A DNA stretch of 64,000 bases from Rhabditophanes sp. KR3021 (taxonomy: Eukaryota; Nematoda; Chromadorea; Rhabditida; Alloionematidae), in NCBI GenBank assembly GCA_963281155.1, contig CAUJLY010000001.1, positions 434,001 through 498,000 of the forward strand, given 5' to 3'. The notes under the pieces are model-generated. The model saw only the letters and a program-made list of their open reading frames with translations, did no database searches and was not told the DNA's origin. Below are positions 12,577-23,932 of this stretch, in pieces. Numbering within the stretch: position 1 is the first letter of the stretch; every line of letters starts with the position of its first letter. Both the position numbers and the translations under genes were made by a program.

Positions 12577-14604
12577 TTATCTTTTTTTACAATGACAAAA
12601 CCGCTGCATCAACGAATTACTAAAGCATGCGGCAATATTTTGGAAATATTCAATTCTATCTATGGTTTGGGGGATGATGTTGAGATGTTGATCAAAGTAA
12701 GCTGTGTATAAACCATTGTTTGGGCTTACTCTGCCTGAGAATCTCCAGAAAATATTTTTCTTTGCATTCAGTGCATACTCCAACTTTACTTTTGACCCAT
12801 ATTTCGGGGTGAGAGGAACACAAAGGTGGTCCCATTTGTTTTGTCTCATCAGACTATTCACATTGTCTGCCATGGCTTTGTGGATTTTGTCGACTGCTTT
12901 TTTGGGGTAGTTTGGAAACTCGATGAATTTTAGTCGTTTTAGGCAGTACTGGAATGAGATGCCCATACTGTAACAATCTCTTCCCGCATCATTTATTGGA
13001 CGGAATAAACTTTCTCCCGCGAATTGTTTCTTTAATAATTTGGAGAAGTTGAATTGGTCCATACTAGTAAAGTTGGTTTCATCTGCTTTAGTTAAAAAAT
13101 CCACTATTGTCGCATATGTATCAAAATGAGAAACTTTTTTATACATGTTTGATTTCAAGTTTGCCAATATCTCTGAATTGTTTCCTCTCAAATTTTTAGG
13201 GACTGTTATTGTTAAGAAAGGATTTTTAAATTCGTAATCTCCTCGATTAGTTAATTTGACCTGGTCAATTGCATTCTTATCTTTCATTCTAAATGAATAA
13301 AAATATATAATTACTTTGATTATGTCAGCTTACCCTTTCGTTCCAAATCTATACCCATGATCGGACATATAAAAGACGAAACTATTGTCCAACTCAGTCT
13401 TCACAGATTTGTACCACTCCTTCATCTGTTCATCAATCAACTCATGTCCTTCATAACGATCGTGTGAAATTTTACCCAACCATACAATACCATACTTCGA
13501 TTTTTTTGGGTAAGACTTCATAAAGTCCTTAAAATACCTCATTTGCGAGGTATGTGACCATTCACATTTTTGTTGAAAGTTACTATAATACCGACCAGTC
13601 GTAAATTGGTCCTCAACATTTTTACCAAAAAATTGTGCAAAAGGCTGTGAAGTGTGATGAGCAACTTTTCTTTCAACCTCTAGATAAGTTTTTTTTTGAA
13701 ACACATTCCGCCAATGGTCTTCCGTAGACAGAGTAACATATCCCTTTGCCTCAAACATAAAATTCACAAATCCTAAGTGATCCAGGTGAATTTCTTGTTC
13801 ATTTACTCCTACGTCTCTTTTGATGGTTGGTCTGTCGAATTCGATGTCTCGGACGTCAAAGTAAGTTGTGCCTGTCATGAAAGCGTATGCATTGGTGTTG
13901 CTATCCTCCCCAACGACGTTTAGGTTTTTTATTGTTACGGCGCCATGTTCTTCTTCCAAATACTTGATGCTTTTTTTGAGACCACGTTGGGCTGAGAAGG
14001 TTGACACTGAGTCTATGAGGATAATATAAAAGTTGTATCTATTATTTAGTTTGGTTTTGGCAAACTCTTTGATCGGAAAAGTAGCCTTCGACTTTTTGAT
14101 TTCTCTTGGCACAAATCTCAAGAAAGGATCTGAAAATAGTTTTTGTCCATTTCTAAAACATTCAACCGTGTAAACTTCACAGGTGGGTTTGACCTTTGTA
14201 AATGGAGCGAATTGGCCACAAAACTTTTGTCCCATTTTGTCGACTGAACAACATCGGTACTTGCAATTGACTCCACGATGCTTCTTGACATTTGTAACGA
14301 CTCCCTGAGCATTAATATCAATATAATGAGTTTTATCCTTTTGCTCTGGACAAGGTGGTATGCTCCAATTCTTAAAAGTTTTATCCACTTTATTCAATTG
14401 AATATCTTGTTCAGTAAAATTGGAATAAAATGAAGGTGTATAATCAGTGACATTCCTTAAATGCCGTACTGTCTCCGCATAACTATAATCTGCCAAAAGT
14501 CTATGCCTCTTCTCACCTCCTTTTTTCTTCTTATTCTTTTTTGCATCAAATATTAGAACAAAATGTAGCAAAATAAAAAAAATATAAATAAGATAAAGTT
14601 TCAT
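12577..14604 (-). CDS. DUF229 protein (alkaline-phosphatase/sulfatase-like fold), copy 1
   Basis: Exons 14604-13334 and 13288-12577 give 660 residues. I chose the ATG at 14604 because it begins a clear signal peptide (LYLIYIFFILLHFVLIF); the frame is open further upstream but without one. A Cys-bearing lectin-like N-terminal half (YRCCSVDK) is followed by the DUF229 core: FYIILIDSVSTFSAQRG, VVGEDSNTNAYAFMTG, then HD-type metal motifs GKISHDRYEGHE and FYMSDHGYRFGTKG at the splice junction. The protein ends CHCKKR. DUF229 proteins are abundant in nematodes and have an alkaline-phosphatase-superfamily fold with unknown substrates, so no reaction is assigned. Secreted or luminal. Confidence 0.88.
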
Positions 14605-15399
14605 TGTGTTTGGATGTTGTTTCAAGTTTGAAGGATTAAAAGCTAAATAGCATCTATAAGAGTAATTAGTTTTATGGATAAGTTGTGCAAAACAGACAAA
14701 ATAAAAACAAGATGGTAAAGGGAAAATGTTTATGATGAAGTCTGATTTAAAATATAAAATAACTTGGTATTTGACGAAAGAACTGGTTATTTGGAAGGAG
14801 ATATTTGGACATACAATATGGCTTTGCAAAACTTTAGGCAATCTGATTTGTTATTAGCAAACAGAAGATCCATCCAGATAAGATTATAATTAGTAAAAAG
14901 ATATGATTGTGAACAAACCCTATCTTTATTTCATTTTAAACAACTCAAATTCTGTATTTCATGATTACTAAAAAAACTGTCCATCCCATGGAACTAGTTT
15001 TTTGTCTTGGATGTGTTTTTATATATGTTTTTTATCAGTTACAAGTCTTAGCAGGCACACCATAAATTCGCATAACTTAGTTACTTTTTTAATCGTAATT
15101 GAGATATGTATATATGTATATTATCACGGATATTCCTACGTCTAATATAATTGTATAATAATGACGGGAAATAATTAACTTTTTATAAAGTTTAACATCG
15201 TACTTTTTTTAAAACAAAAATCAGACTATAATCAGGAATATTTCAATTAAATAATTTATTTAAAGGCAAAATGTAATAGACAATCAAATAATAAGAATTA
15301 CTTTTGAAGTGTTATTACGAATTAATAATGACTTCATCTTGACCATCACCAAAAACAAGTCTTGATAAAAAGTAATTTTCGTTGATTTTTGACGTAACT
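14605..15399. other. AT-rich spacer
   Basis: No gene visible; it holds the start region of the DUF229 gene and the 3' flank of the GT49 gene. Confidence 0.5.
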
Positions 15400-16579
15400 T
15401 TATTTACAACGCTTTCTATGGGGGTAAATTCTATTTAGCCGAGTTTCAAAGTTGTTTAGAGTATTGAGATAATGGTAGTTGGCTATTAATTCAGCTTTGA
15501 TATGTTTGCGCAAAAATAAATCATACGCAGTTTTGTAGCCTTTGTGGTAGGCAAAGACATTGTGAGCAATCAGGAAATGATAACCTAAAAATATACTAAT
15601 TAAATCTTATTAGAATAAACTTACCGGCACGACAAAGTTCTCTTCGATGGGCAGTTACAACATGCATAAAATATTTAAACTCTTCGTCATAATTAAATTT
15701 GATGTCACTTCTTGTAACTATCTGAGGTTCCCAAAACTTGGATGTAAATGAATTTTCAAATTGAACTTCAGCATCTGTCGTCTTGTTAAATTTAAACCAT
15801 TCAGGTAATCTTGGAATTTGATGACCAACTTTAAAATATTTCCTATGAAACTCATCTGCTTCACCTTTGTCAATTAAATCTTTTAATTGTTGCTTGTTGT
15901 CAATATGAGAACCACTCACATTAGAAGCTTCAAACATTCTAAAAACAAGAACACTTTTACTATTTTTGGTCAATTCCTGAACAGCTAATTTGGACATTTT
16001 CAACTCAAAGTCCTTTGAGTAAATATGATTCAAATCGGTTAAAATCATATAATCAGTCTTAACCATTAATCTCCCAATATTCCTCAAAGCATTTATAGGA
16101 AAATGAATAGCATTCTGTACAACCACCCTTGTAGATTCCTTTTTAAGTTGACACAACTTCGACACAACTTGAGAATCATCGCATTCCAATGTTTCTAAAT
16201 AATTTAATAAATCCCCCAAACTACTTTTCTCCCTTTTCTTCTTAAAAATAAAAGAAACCGACAATTGTTGATACATTTCACTCATTTTTTTGACTTTACA
16301 ATAAGTACATGCACTTTGTGGTCCTACCATCTTAGTATCATCAATCAAAACACCCAAATTGACAGGCCCATTCCAAGATTTGATTGTTTCATTGAAGGAT
16401 ACTTTTAAATGGAGACTAGAACAAGTGACAGTTAAGGTAATTCTTGTTTTGTCGAATTGTTTCTTGGCTTTAATTAAGTCTGGAGCATATAAGAATTTTT
16501 GTTTATAAGTTTTAAATTTAGTAGGTTCGATTAAATTTGCAAATAATAAGATAAATATGAATTTGATGAAATAATGCAT
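15400..16579 (-). CDS. GT49 glycosyltransferase, LARGE/B4GAT1-like
   Basis: Exons 16579-15625 and 15584-15400 give 379 residues. A signal anchor (FIKFIFILLFANLI) is followed by the family's order of landmarks: SWNGPVNLGVLIDD, FPINALRNIGRLMVKTDYM, the catalytic-site strand LTDLNHIYS, a long variable middle, FWEPQIVTRSD, YDEEFKYF and, across the splice, ELCRAGYHFLIAHNVFAYHKG. Known relatives make LARGE-type or poly-lactosamine-type glycans in the Golgi. The usual DxD of this strand (DVD or DID) reads DLN here, so metal binding may be altered. Fold assignment is firm, activity uncertain. Confidence 0.82.
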
Positions 16580-17022
16580 CGTTCGATTTTCGTTGGATTA
16601 TCAATTTCCTGTAATAAGTACTCTTTTGGAGAGGTTCTTTTTGTGTAAAAATGTTTTTATCTTTCTTATCTAGTATTTAAAGGACGAGTGACATCAATAT
16701 AGGTGGTCATTGAATATAATAGAGAGTTATTTTTTATGCCTACATTTGTTTGATATTATGATGTGGAAAATAAGAGTTTTTTATTAAGTAAAGGTAACAG
16801 GATTTACTTTTATCCACAACGGTTATCTAAAAGGGAAATCAGATATAAATATTTTCTGTTTTTTAGGTAGATCAGATTAATTACCAAAAAAGGCATTCTA
16901 CTTTTAATTCACGAAGTCAGGTGCATTTTAATAGACAGATGATTAATCATTAAATGAAATTGTTAAAAACGAGACCACTGATACGTTATAAGATAGATTA
17001 ATACACAAAAAAATAAGCTTGT
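16580..17022. other. AT-rich spacer
   Basis: Nothing recognisable is seen between the GT49 gene and the receptor gene. Confidence 0.5.
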
Positions 17023-18035
17023 TTATGGGGGTAAAACATTTATAATTGAAGATTTACAAAAACATATATATAATTTGTAACGAAATGATTTAAATCGTTT
17101 CGCGAAAATTTTTCTGTTCTTTTCGATTAATGCTAGGAAAAGAAATGAATTGATGGCAGGATTGAAGGCCATTAAACGCATCACATAACTGCCTATTTCA
17201 TTGGATCCGGTATTTGAAAGGACAGCAGTTGAGTATAAAATGATGGGGATACCTATTATTATTGGAGTCAAAACTTGCCAAAACATGACCTTCTTAAAGT
17301 CATCGTTAATCTTTTTCGTCTTTGCAGTCAAAAATATGTGATAATTCCTTTGAAATGTGCCATACTTTTTGTAAGTGACAAAAGTGATGAAATATGTGAT
17401 GATAAGATATACAATAAAAGCTCCGGAACTTACCATCGTGGACACGACACTCTATCCAAATATTATTAATAAAAAGATGTACCACTTACCAAGTCAATTC
17501 CAATAGATTCAACATCCTTGTAATCATTTTGAATACCTCTTGCCAAATCATTCAGATAAACTATATTAGAAGGAATCTTTCCATCAAACAAATAATAAAA
17601 ATTAATTGTCAAAAGAACTGGCACCAAAAAAGACAAAAACAAACCAACTACACAACACCGTTTTTTCAACTTCACCACATTAGTTACCATTAAATATCTG
17701 GCAAAAGTAGTAGTAGTGGCAAATGTAAAATTAGTATAAGTCAACACCATAAAAACACAAGCATTAAATCTAAGTCCAACTCGATCAGTACTAATAAATC
17801 GAGTACTTGAATATTGAAAAACTGTATATTGGTTTGTTGTGATTAAGTCTAGTCTAAAGACGATATTAAATAAACTATACAAAATATCTAGTATAAAAGT
17901 TGTGAACAGAATTAATGTATAACCACTGAATTGGTTATTTTCCTTATAATTTGAGAATACGGAAAGAGCCAAGATGTTTCCAATGACGCTGATCGTGGAT
18001 ACAAATTCCGATAAAAAATCTAGACCTAATGACAT
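17023..18035 (-). CDS. nematode chemosensory-type 7TM receptor
   Basis: Exons 18035-17490 and 17451-17023 give 324 residues with about seven hydrophobic segments, starting with TM1 at residues 10-30 and ending with a basic tail (KSFRYKLYICFCK). Loop motifs such as ATTTTFARYLMV after TM3 and NPAINSFLFLALI in TM7 fit nematode serpentine receptors, most likely of the Str superfamily, but I cannot assign a class. Such receptors act in the plasma membrane of sensory neurons. The gene is divergent from the srt-like gene at 18269 with a 230-base shared promoter region. Confidence 0.72.
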
Positions 18036-18268
18036 TCTATTTTAGAAATATTCAATAATAAACTATTTCTATTTTTTAACAAGACTTTTATAATTTAAAA
18101 ATATTTACCATTCTATCAAATATCATGGCGAAACATATTCCTATCAACTGCGCTTTCTAATTACAGAGATGCCATTTAAGGACATCTAATTGTAAATAAC
18201 AAATAGTGCTTCGATGAGTAAAAGTTTGAATTATTTATAATCATAATTTCAGACCCTGAGTGCTTTGA

Positions 18269-19341
18269 ATGATGGGTGGATGGTATAATTATAACGTGAG
18301 TAGTCAATTGTTTTTAGTTAAATGGGAAAAAGTGAAAAATGTGTCATTTAACTTCATGTTTTATGAAAATTGCTTGTACAATTTCATTTTTAATGGATTT
18401 CGATTTGACAGTAGTGTCATTTTTGAGTATGAATTAGATGATCCTGCTAGAAAGAATAAACTGGTGGGGTCGGTTTATATTTTAATTTGTTTAATTTATC
18501 TAATAATCTACATCCCCTTTATCCCTGCTATCTGCTGCCACCTTAAAGAAACATCTTACAAATTCCTCATTGTGTTAAGTATTTGTGATGTGATTGTCTT
18601 GATGCTAAATATATTTTTTGGATTTGGCGTTTACAATGGTCTGGATTACTTTAATAACCCTGTTGGAATGGCCATTTGTGGAGGTTTTTGCAATAATTGC
18701 TGGACTGTCAACCTAATAATTAGTAATTTTCTAAGTGCAGAAAGGATGCTATGTATGTTAGGTCCCAATAAAGCTAACACAATATTTTGCAGAAGAAACT
18801 CTATTTTATTTATCATGATAAGTTTCAGTATTGGAATAATTGCTATGCTTTTTGGCCAATCTTTGTATTTAGCTTGCATACAGACAGTTTTTTATTGGAT
18901 CCTTATGTCGGATACAGGTATAAATCACCGATGAAATATGAAAGTATCAATCAAATTGTAATTAACATTGGTGGCCCAATAGCTTTAACTTTTATGTATT
19001 CAGTTTTCCTGATTTATTACATTAAACAAATCAAACAAAGGTCCAATATTATTTTGTGGTCCGATCCTTTGACTCTGAGAATGTTGATTCAATCGGTTTT
19101 AATATGCATTTTAGTTGGATTCGGAGGAATAATTTTAGCCATAGAAAATTATATAGAAATGTCGAAATTGGCCACTGTTATCGTACACATAGCTTATCTA
19201 AGCATTCACGGATTTCCTGGAGTATGTTATCTTCTAATAAACACCACCCTCAGAAATACGATGAAAAAGTGGTTTGAAATAACTTTTAAGAACAACAAAA
19301 TGACATCATCTACTATGAATCGAAAACAAGTACACATATAA
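18269..19341 (+). CDS. srt-class 7TM receptor with an apparent one-base frameshift
   Basis: A single exon encodes an Srt-family (PF10321-type) receptor: SVYILICLIYLIIYIPFI (TM1), LSAERMLCML after TM3, the extracellular FLLDPYVGYRYKSP and a final HGFPGVCYLLINTTLRNT. The frame changes inside TM4 at a run of five T (18849-18853); reading the two frames as one protein requires one more base there. No intron fits, since any would remove TM4. Either the receptor is a recent pseudogene or the base was lost in assembly. Start is uncertain: ATG 18269 or the in-frame ATG at 18356, which gives an N-terminus more like other srt proteins. Confidence 0.75.
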
Positions 19342-19580
19342 AATCATTATCAACTGAATATTACTTTTGTGCCCCATATATTTTATTGATGTTTGTTTAT
19401 CCAAAAAACTTGATTTTTTTATTTACAAAAAATGAAGATAGATCAAAAGATAAGTTTTATTTTGTTTTTGACTAGAGTATAGGATGATTTTGATGAAGAT
19501 ACAAAAAACATTATTGCTGCCAATTAAAGTAAGTTTTTCTGTCACGTCATTTTAAATATTTACACTTTGTTTGTTTAAAA

Positions 19581-20639
19581 ATGAATTTTATATTTCTTCT
19601 GTATAAGGTATTTTTGCTAAATTGTTTGGTTGTATTAGTAAATACCGATGAAGGTAGGTAATTTGTTTAAAGAAATTTTCAGTGAATTTTAGTCTTTGAC
19701 AAATTTACAACTAAATTGTTTAAGAAGGTCAGCATATTTTGTGTTGTTTTAACTGGTCGTGATTACAAATATGCAAGAGATATACCGATGAAAAACACAT
19801 GGCTTAGTCAATGTAATAAGTATATATTTGCCAATTCGATTAACGATCCCTCGCTTCCTTCACTTAAAATGGCTAGTAAACATGGTTATGAACATTCGTA
19901 TGAAAAAATTAGAGGCATTTTTAGATATATTTATAAGAAATATGGCACTAAATATGATTGGTTTTATAAAGTGGACAATGATAGTTATGGTATGTTAAAT
20001 AACTTACGAATGTTTCTGCTGCGAAAAAATCCTACTTACTCAAAAGGCTTTTATGGGTTTAGAGTAAGATTTGGACATCGAAAAATACAAGGCGGCTATC
20101 ACGTAGGAGGAGCGGGGGTAAGAAGATATAATGATTTCGTTTTTACTTTTGATAAATTGTTTCACTTTTAGTATGTATTAAGTAAAGCTTCATTGAAAAA
20201 ACTGGTTACAAAAGGATTTCCAAATACACAAATTTGTCGACAAATTCAACCTGGGTTAGAAGATGAAGAAATCGGAGAATGTATGGTCAAATTAAGCATC
20301 AAAACTCACTTGTCGAGTGATTACTTAGGGCGACATCTTTTCATTCCTGGAAATGCCAGTGAATTTGCTACTCCGAACAAAAATGTACACAAAAGTATAT
20401 TTAAGAGAGTTGCTCAAGGAGGTACTTTTGGAGATGGAATTACCTCTTTGGGTGATTATCCAATAGTTTATCATTATACAGATGCGAAAAATATGTTTGC
20501 TATGCATTATCTTATGTATAAAGCTCATGTAGCTGGTCTTTCTTCGAGAATCCACAATTGGTATGACAAAAGGAAGACGGAAGTAAAAGTTGCTGAAATC
20601 ATGGAAATGATACAAAAATTTTCGTTGACTAATTATTAA
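19581..20639 (+). CDS. C1GALT1-like glycosyltransferase (GT31), divergent copy 5
   Basis: Exons 19581-19653, 19693-20117 and 20172-20639 give 321 residues. The first exon encodes a short signal anchor (FIFLLYKVFLLNCLVVLV) with almost no stalk, unlike copies 1-4. The domain has GRDYKYARDIPMKNTWL, FYKVDNDSYGMLNNLRMFLL (DxD kept as DND), GGYHVGGAGYVLSKAS, EDEEIGECM and DYPIVYHYTDAKNMF. It shares the phase-1 first intron with the minus-strand copies but lacks the intron inside the DDD motif and has instead one at GGAG/Y. The different gene structure and strand mark an older branch of the family. Golgi action with UDP-Gal is inferred. Confidence 0.87.
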
Positions 20640-21197
20640 TTTTGAATGTTGGTCAAATAAAATTTGTTAAGTTATGAAAGTATTAGTTAATCTTATATCT
20701 CATCAAAAAGAATAATTATTGTCTAATGAAAAATAACAATTATTCATCTGATTAATAATATTCATTTTTTTTGTGGTTAATAGAATACCATTAGTGCAAT
20801 AATTCTTAGCATCCAAACTTTGATCAACGATTATCTGATTATTTAATAAAAAGTGATTATTATTTTAGACGCATATCAGAATCTTTTAAAAACTAGGTGC
20901 GGTTTGCATGATAATTATTTACTTCTATTGTTAAATAAATCAAAAGATCATAAGTATTGAATTTAAATCATCAAGATTAATAAAAGGAAGTTAAATCAGT
21001 AAATAAAATATAGTTACTTTGATAAGTAATAAAATATCTCCAAAAGTAAATAAGTATACCTTATACAAAATAAAAATTAAAGATGACAATTTTTACATCA
21101 AAATTATAGTTGAAAAAAATGAGGGCGTAAGATTATTTTTATGAAAAGCTTGAAGTACATATAAAAGAATATTTTCTACTTCCCATTACCATTAATT
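20640..21197 (+). promoter_or_regulatory. spacer with promoter of the triple-ShKT gene; TATA box at 21160-21167
   Basis: TATAAAAG lies 38 bases before the ATG at 21198. The last 200 bases resemble, with substitutions, the region before the duplicate gene at 22689 (shared blocks such as AAAATATC, TACAAAATAAAAA-like and GAAGTA.ATAAAAGA). The rest is AT-rich with no gene. Confidence 0.55.
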
Positions 21198-21857
21198 ATG
21201 AAAGTAATTTTTAGCGTTGCTTTAGCTGCTTTATTAGCTGCAAGTGCTCACGCATGTTTCGACACTATTGATGATTGCGATCTCTGGGTTAGTTTGTGCA
21301 CTACTAACGAATATGTAGCTAATAATTGGTGAGTATTAATTTAACTTTCTTTTAAGTATTTTGATTTAGCGGGGATACTTGTAAGAATTGTGGTGGTTTC
21401 AAACCACCAACAACTGCAGCTCCATGTTTTGATGTTGGCGATCACTGCGCTGATTTGAATATTTGTGGTGATCCTCAGTATTTTAACATTGCTTACAAAG
21501 ATTGGTAAGTTTCGAATTATAATTTGCTAAATATCAACTATCTTTAGCCGCAAAACCTGTAACTTATGTGACGCCACAAATCCCTTCCAGGAAACTACTG
21601 TTGTGCCTACATATCCATGGTATGATGATCACACCCAAGCTCCATGTTATGATGATATTGGCGAGAGTAATTGTGACAATTTTTACTCATATTGCAGGGA
21701 TTCATGTATGTTTTGAATTTCATCAACATTTAACAACATAATATTTTAGCTTACGCTCCACTCATGAAGAAAGAATGTGCCAGAGTACGTTTAATACTTA
21801 ATAAAACAAAAAATATGTTTTCTTTTATAGACTTGTGGTTTCTGTTCAATGGATTAA
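21198..21857 (+). CDS. secreted protein with three ShKT-type Cys-rich domains
   Basis: Five small exons (21198-21328, 21370-21504, 21548-21705, 21750-21784, 21831-21857) give 161 residues. The signal peptide KVIFSVALAALLAASAHA is followed by three six-Cys modules starting CFDTIDDC, CFDVGDHC and CYDDIGESNC and ending CKNC, CNLC and CGFC. The Cys order (C-C-C-C-xxxC-xxC) is that of nematode ShKT domains, compact disulfide folds used in secreted enzymes, surface proteins and ion-channel ligands. Introns 1 and 2 interrupt the same Cys codon (TG/C) in modules 1 and 2, which shows the modules arose by exon duplication. No enzyme domain is attached; role unknown. Confidence 0.82.
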
Positions 21858-22688
21858 TCAAAAAGACATGGAATTTTATTAAATAGAAATTATTTTAAAT
21901 ACTACAAGCTTTAATTTAATTTCGATCCTGTAATAAATTAGCCGATGTTGTTGTATACTCACAAAAGACTTTCTTGAAACAATATTAAAATTTAATTATG
22001 AATTAAAAATATGAGGTTTAATTTCAAATATTCACTAAATTAAGTAGCTACTCACAAATGATTATATTTCTTACGACTTTAAAATTCACATTCTTTTTAG
22101 ATCCTTTACCACTTAACAAATCTTCACCCTTACTTCATTCTCCTTTGAACCTCTGTCTTCTCGGTCAATTCATTCAAATGTAACTAACCCTAGGATGTGG
22201 TGATTATAAACAGATTGATGTATTGAATTTCATAAATATATAGTTGTAAATGATTTTCTAATATTGATAATAGAAGTACCATTGCATGATAATGCAAAGT
22301 ACCATAATTTTGATCAACAATTTATCTCATGATTCAATAAATATTATATGTATTTTGGCTTCTTATCATGATAATTTTCACAACTATTTGGCGTTGGAGG
22401 TAAATATGTTACTTTCATTATTAAATGCATCGGATGATCAAATGTCTAAAATTTGATGTTTATTCAATAATAATGATTCATGAAAGTTAAATTATAGTTT
22501 ATGGAATGTAATTACTTTGTATAAATAGGAAAATATCCTCAAAAGCTAATAATTATGCTGGTATAAAATAAAAAGTTAATGATACCAATTTTTAATGTAA
22601 ATAATAATCTTCATTAGAAGATGACGTCTTGGAAATATTTTTACATAATGTTTGAAGTATAAAAGATCATCTTTGATTGTCATTAATC
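21858..22688 (+). promoter_or_regulatory. spacer with promoter of the ShKT duplicate; TATA box at 22658-22665
   Basis: TATAAAAG stands 31 bases before the ATG at 22689, in sequence resembling the upstream region of the triple-ShKT gene. Otherwise no gene is seen. Confidence 0.5.
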
Positions 22689-22926
22689 ATGAAAGTAAAT
22701 TTTATTATTGCTTCGCCAGCTTTATTTGCATCAACTACCAATGCATGTTCTGATTCAGATGTCGATTGTCCATTATGGAAAAGTCTTTGCAAAGCTGACA
22801 AATGTTTAAAAGTAGACATTCACAATAGATATGTGTAAATTCTTGTTCATTTAAATATGCTACAAGTTTAGTCCATGTACAAAAACATATAATAAGAGAT
22901 TTACGTTTGTTGACAAAAAATACTAA
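22689..22926 (+). CDS. decayed duplicate of the ShKT gene, single incomplete Cys module
   Basis: The start MKVNFIIASPALFASTTNA matches the signal peptide of the triple-ShKT gene and is followed by CSDSDVDCPLWKSLCK, one partial module. If an intron with GTAAAT donor (22835-22871) is spliced, the frame runs to 22926 and 66 residues with five Cys; without splicing it stops at 22838. The reading lacks the final CxxC of a full ShKT domain. Upstream sequence is also duplicated. It may be a minimal secreted peptide or a gene losing function; the splice choice is inference. Confidence 0.45.
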
Positions 22927-23596
22927 TGAGAACACAACCATTTAAAAGTTCAAAATACAACCGCCAAGTATTATTATCTAAGCATGTTAACCTTATTACT
23001 TTTATGCACATAAAGAAATTGGACTAACCAACTTCGCATTCCATTTGTTGTTTATATAGACCAAATCCTGTTGTATTCGTTTACCATTAATAACTTATTA
23101 TTATTGGTGCTATTATACTTTATTATGATGAATCAGTCTGACGAAATTGCTTCAAAAATCGCTCTTAATCAAGTTCATATTGCCAAAGCTTGTACAAAAT
23201 ATATGCCAATATAATTGCATTTACTCAGACAAATAAAAACCATTTTAATTTAACTAAATAATTTGGTATACGAGTGGAAACAAATTTACTTTATACAAGC
23301 CATATTTGGCGATTAATTAAAACGAATTCATTTTGGACTCATTCGGAAATTTTCATTATTTCTATTGTATGTACCGATTAATCGAGTGCATGATAAATGA
23401 AAAACAATATTAAAGCTTATATTTATAAAAAATGGAGTTATTAGTTATTTTTAATTGCTTTAATCTGTCAAACAAACAAAACATTTATGTAGGACAGACA
23501 AAAATATTTATGAGGATAGTATTAGTATATAGAGAAATATAAAGTTGAGCCCAGTTGATAGTATTTCATTTTGAAAGTCTTTCAATAATTATAATC
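22927..23596. other. AT-rich spacer
   Basis: No gene is visible; a TATA-like ATATAAAG at about 23537 probably serves the gene starting at 23597. Confidence 0.45.
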
Positions 23597-23894
23597 ATGA
23601 AATTATGTGCTATTATTTGGATATTAACTACTTGTTTAATTTTGGGAGCTTCTGGGTGGTCTTTTGGAAATGCTTTAGGTGAACTTGGAAATACGACATC
23701 TAGAGTCTTTAAGGAATTTAAAAATACTTCTTCAGTTGTTGCTCAGAATATTGGAAATGAATTGGAAAAGGGGAGCTCAAACTGTTAAAACTAAAGCTGT
23801 TGAATTGAAAAGCACTATTTCAAGAATTGGGTCGAAGGATAATGGAACTCAGGAACTTACTGCAATTCCAATCGTTAATATTACGACTCATTAA
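23597..23894 (+). CDS. small secreted amphipathic-helix protein with one-base frameshift
   Basis: A good signal peptide (LCAIIWILTTCLILGASG) precedes a polar, helix-prone chain with several N-x-S/T sites (NTTSRVFKEFKNTSS). At the GGGG run 23770-23773 the frame changes: in the first frame the chain ends SSNC, in the second it continues as GAQTVKTKAVELKSTISRIG to 23894, keeping the same character. Removing one G would give one chain of 98 residues. I do not recognise the family; the pattern recalls lipid-binding or stress-type amphipathic helices, a guess. It sits 38 bases before the next ORF on the same strand. Confidence 0.5.
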
Positions 23895-23932
23895 ACTGAT
23901 TTAATTGTTTATTAAAGGTTCAATAAAGGTTT

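Noticed and set aside
18829..18888. A 56-base intron (18833-18888) as an explanation of the srt frame change
   Set aside because: It restores the frame but deletes most of TM4 (about 19 residues), which the family needs; a one-base indel at T5 keeps the helix.
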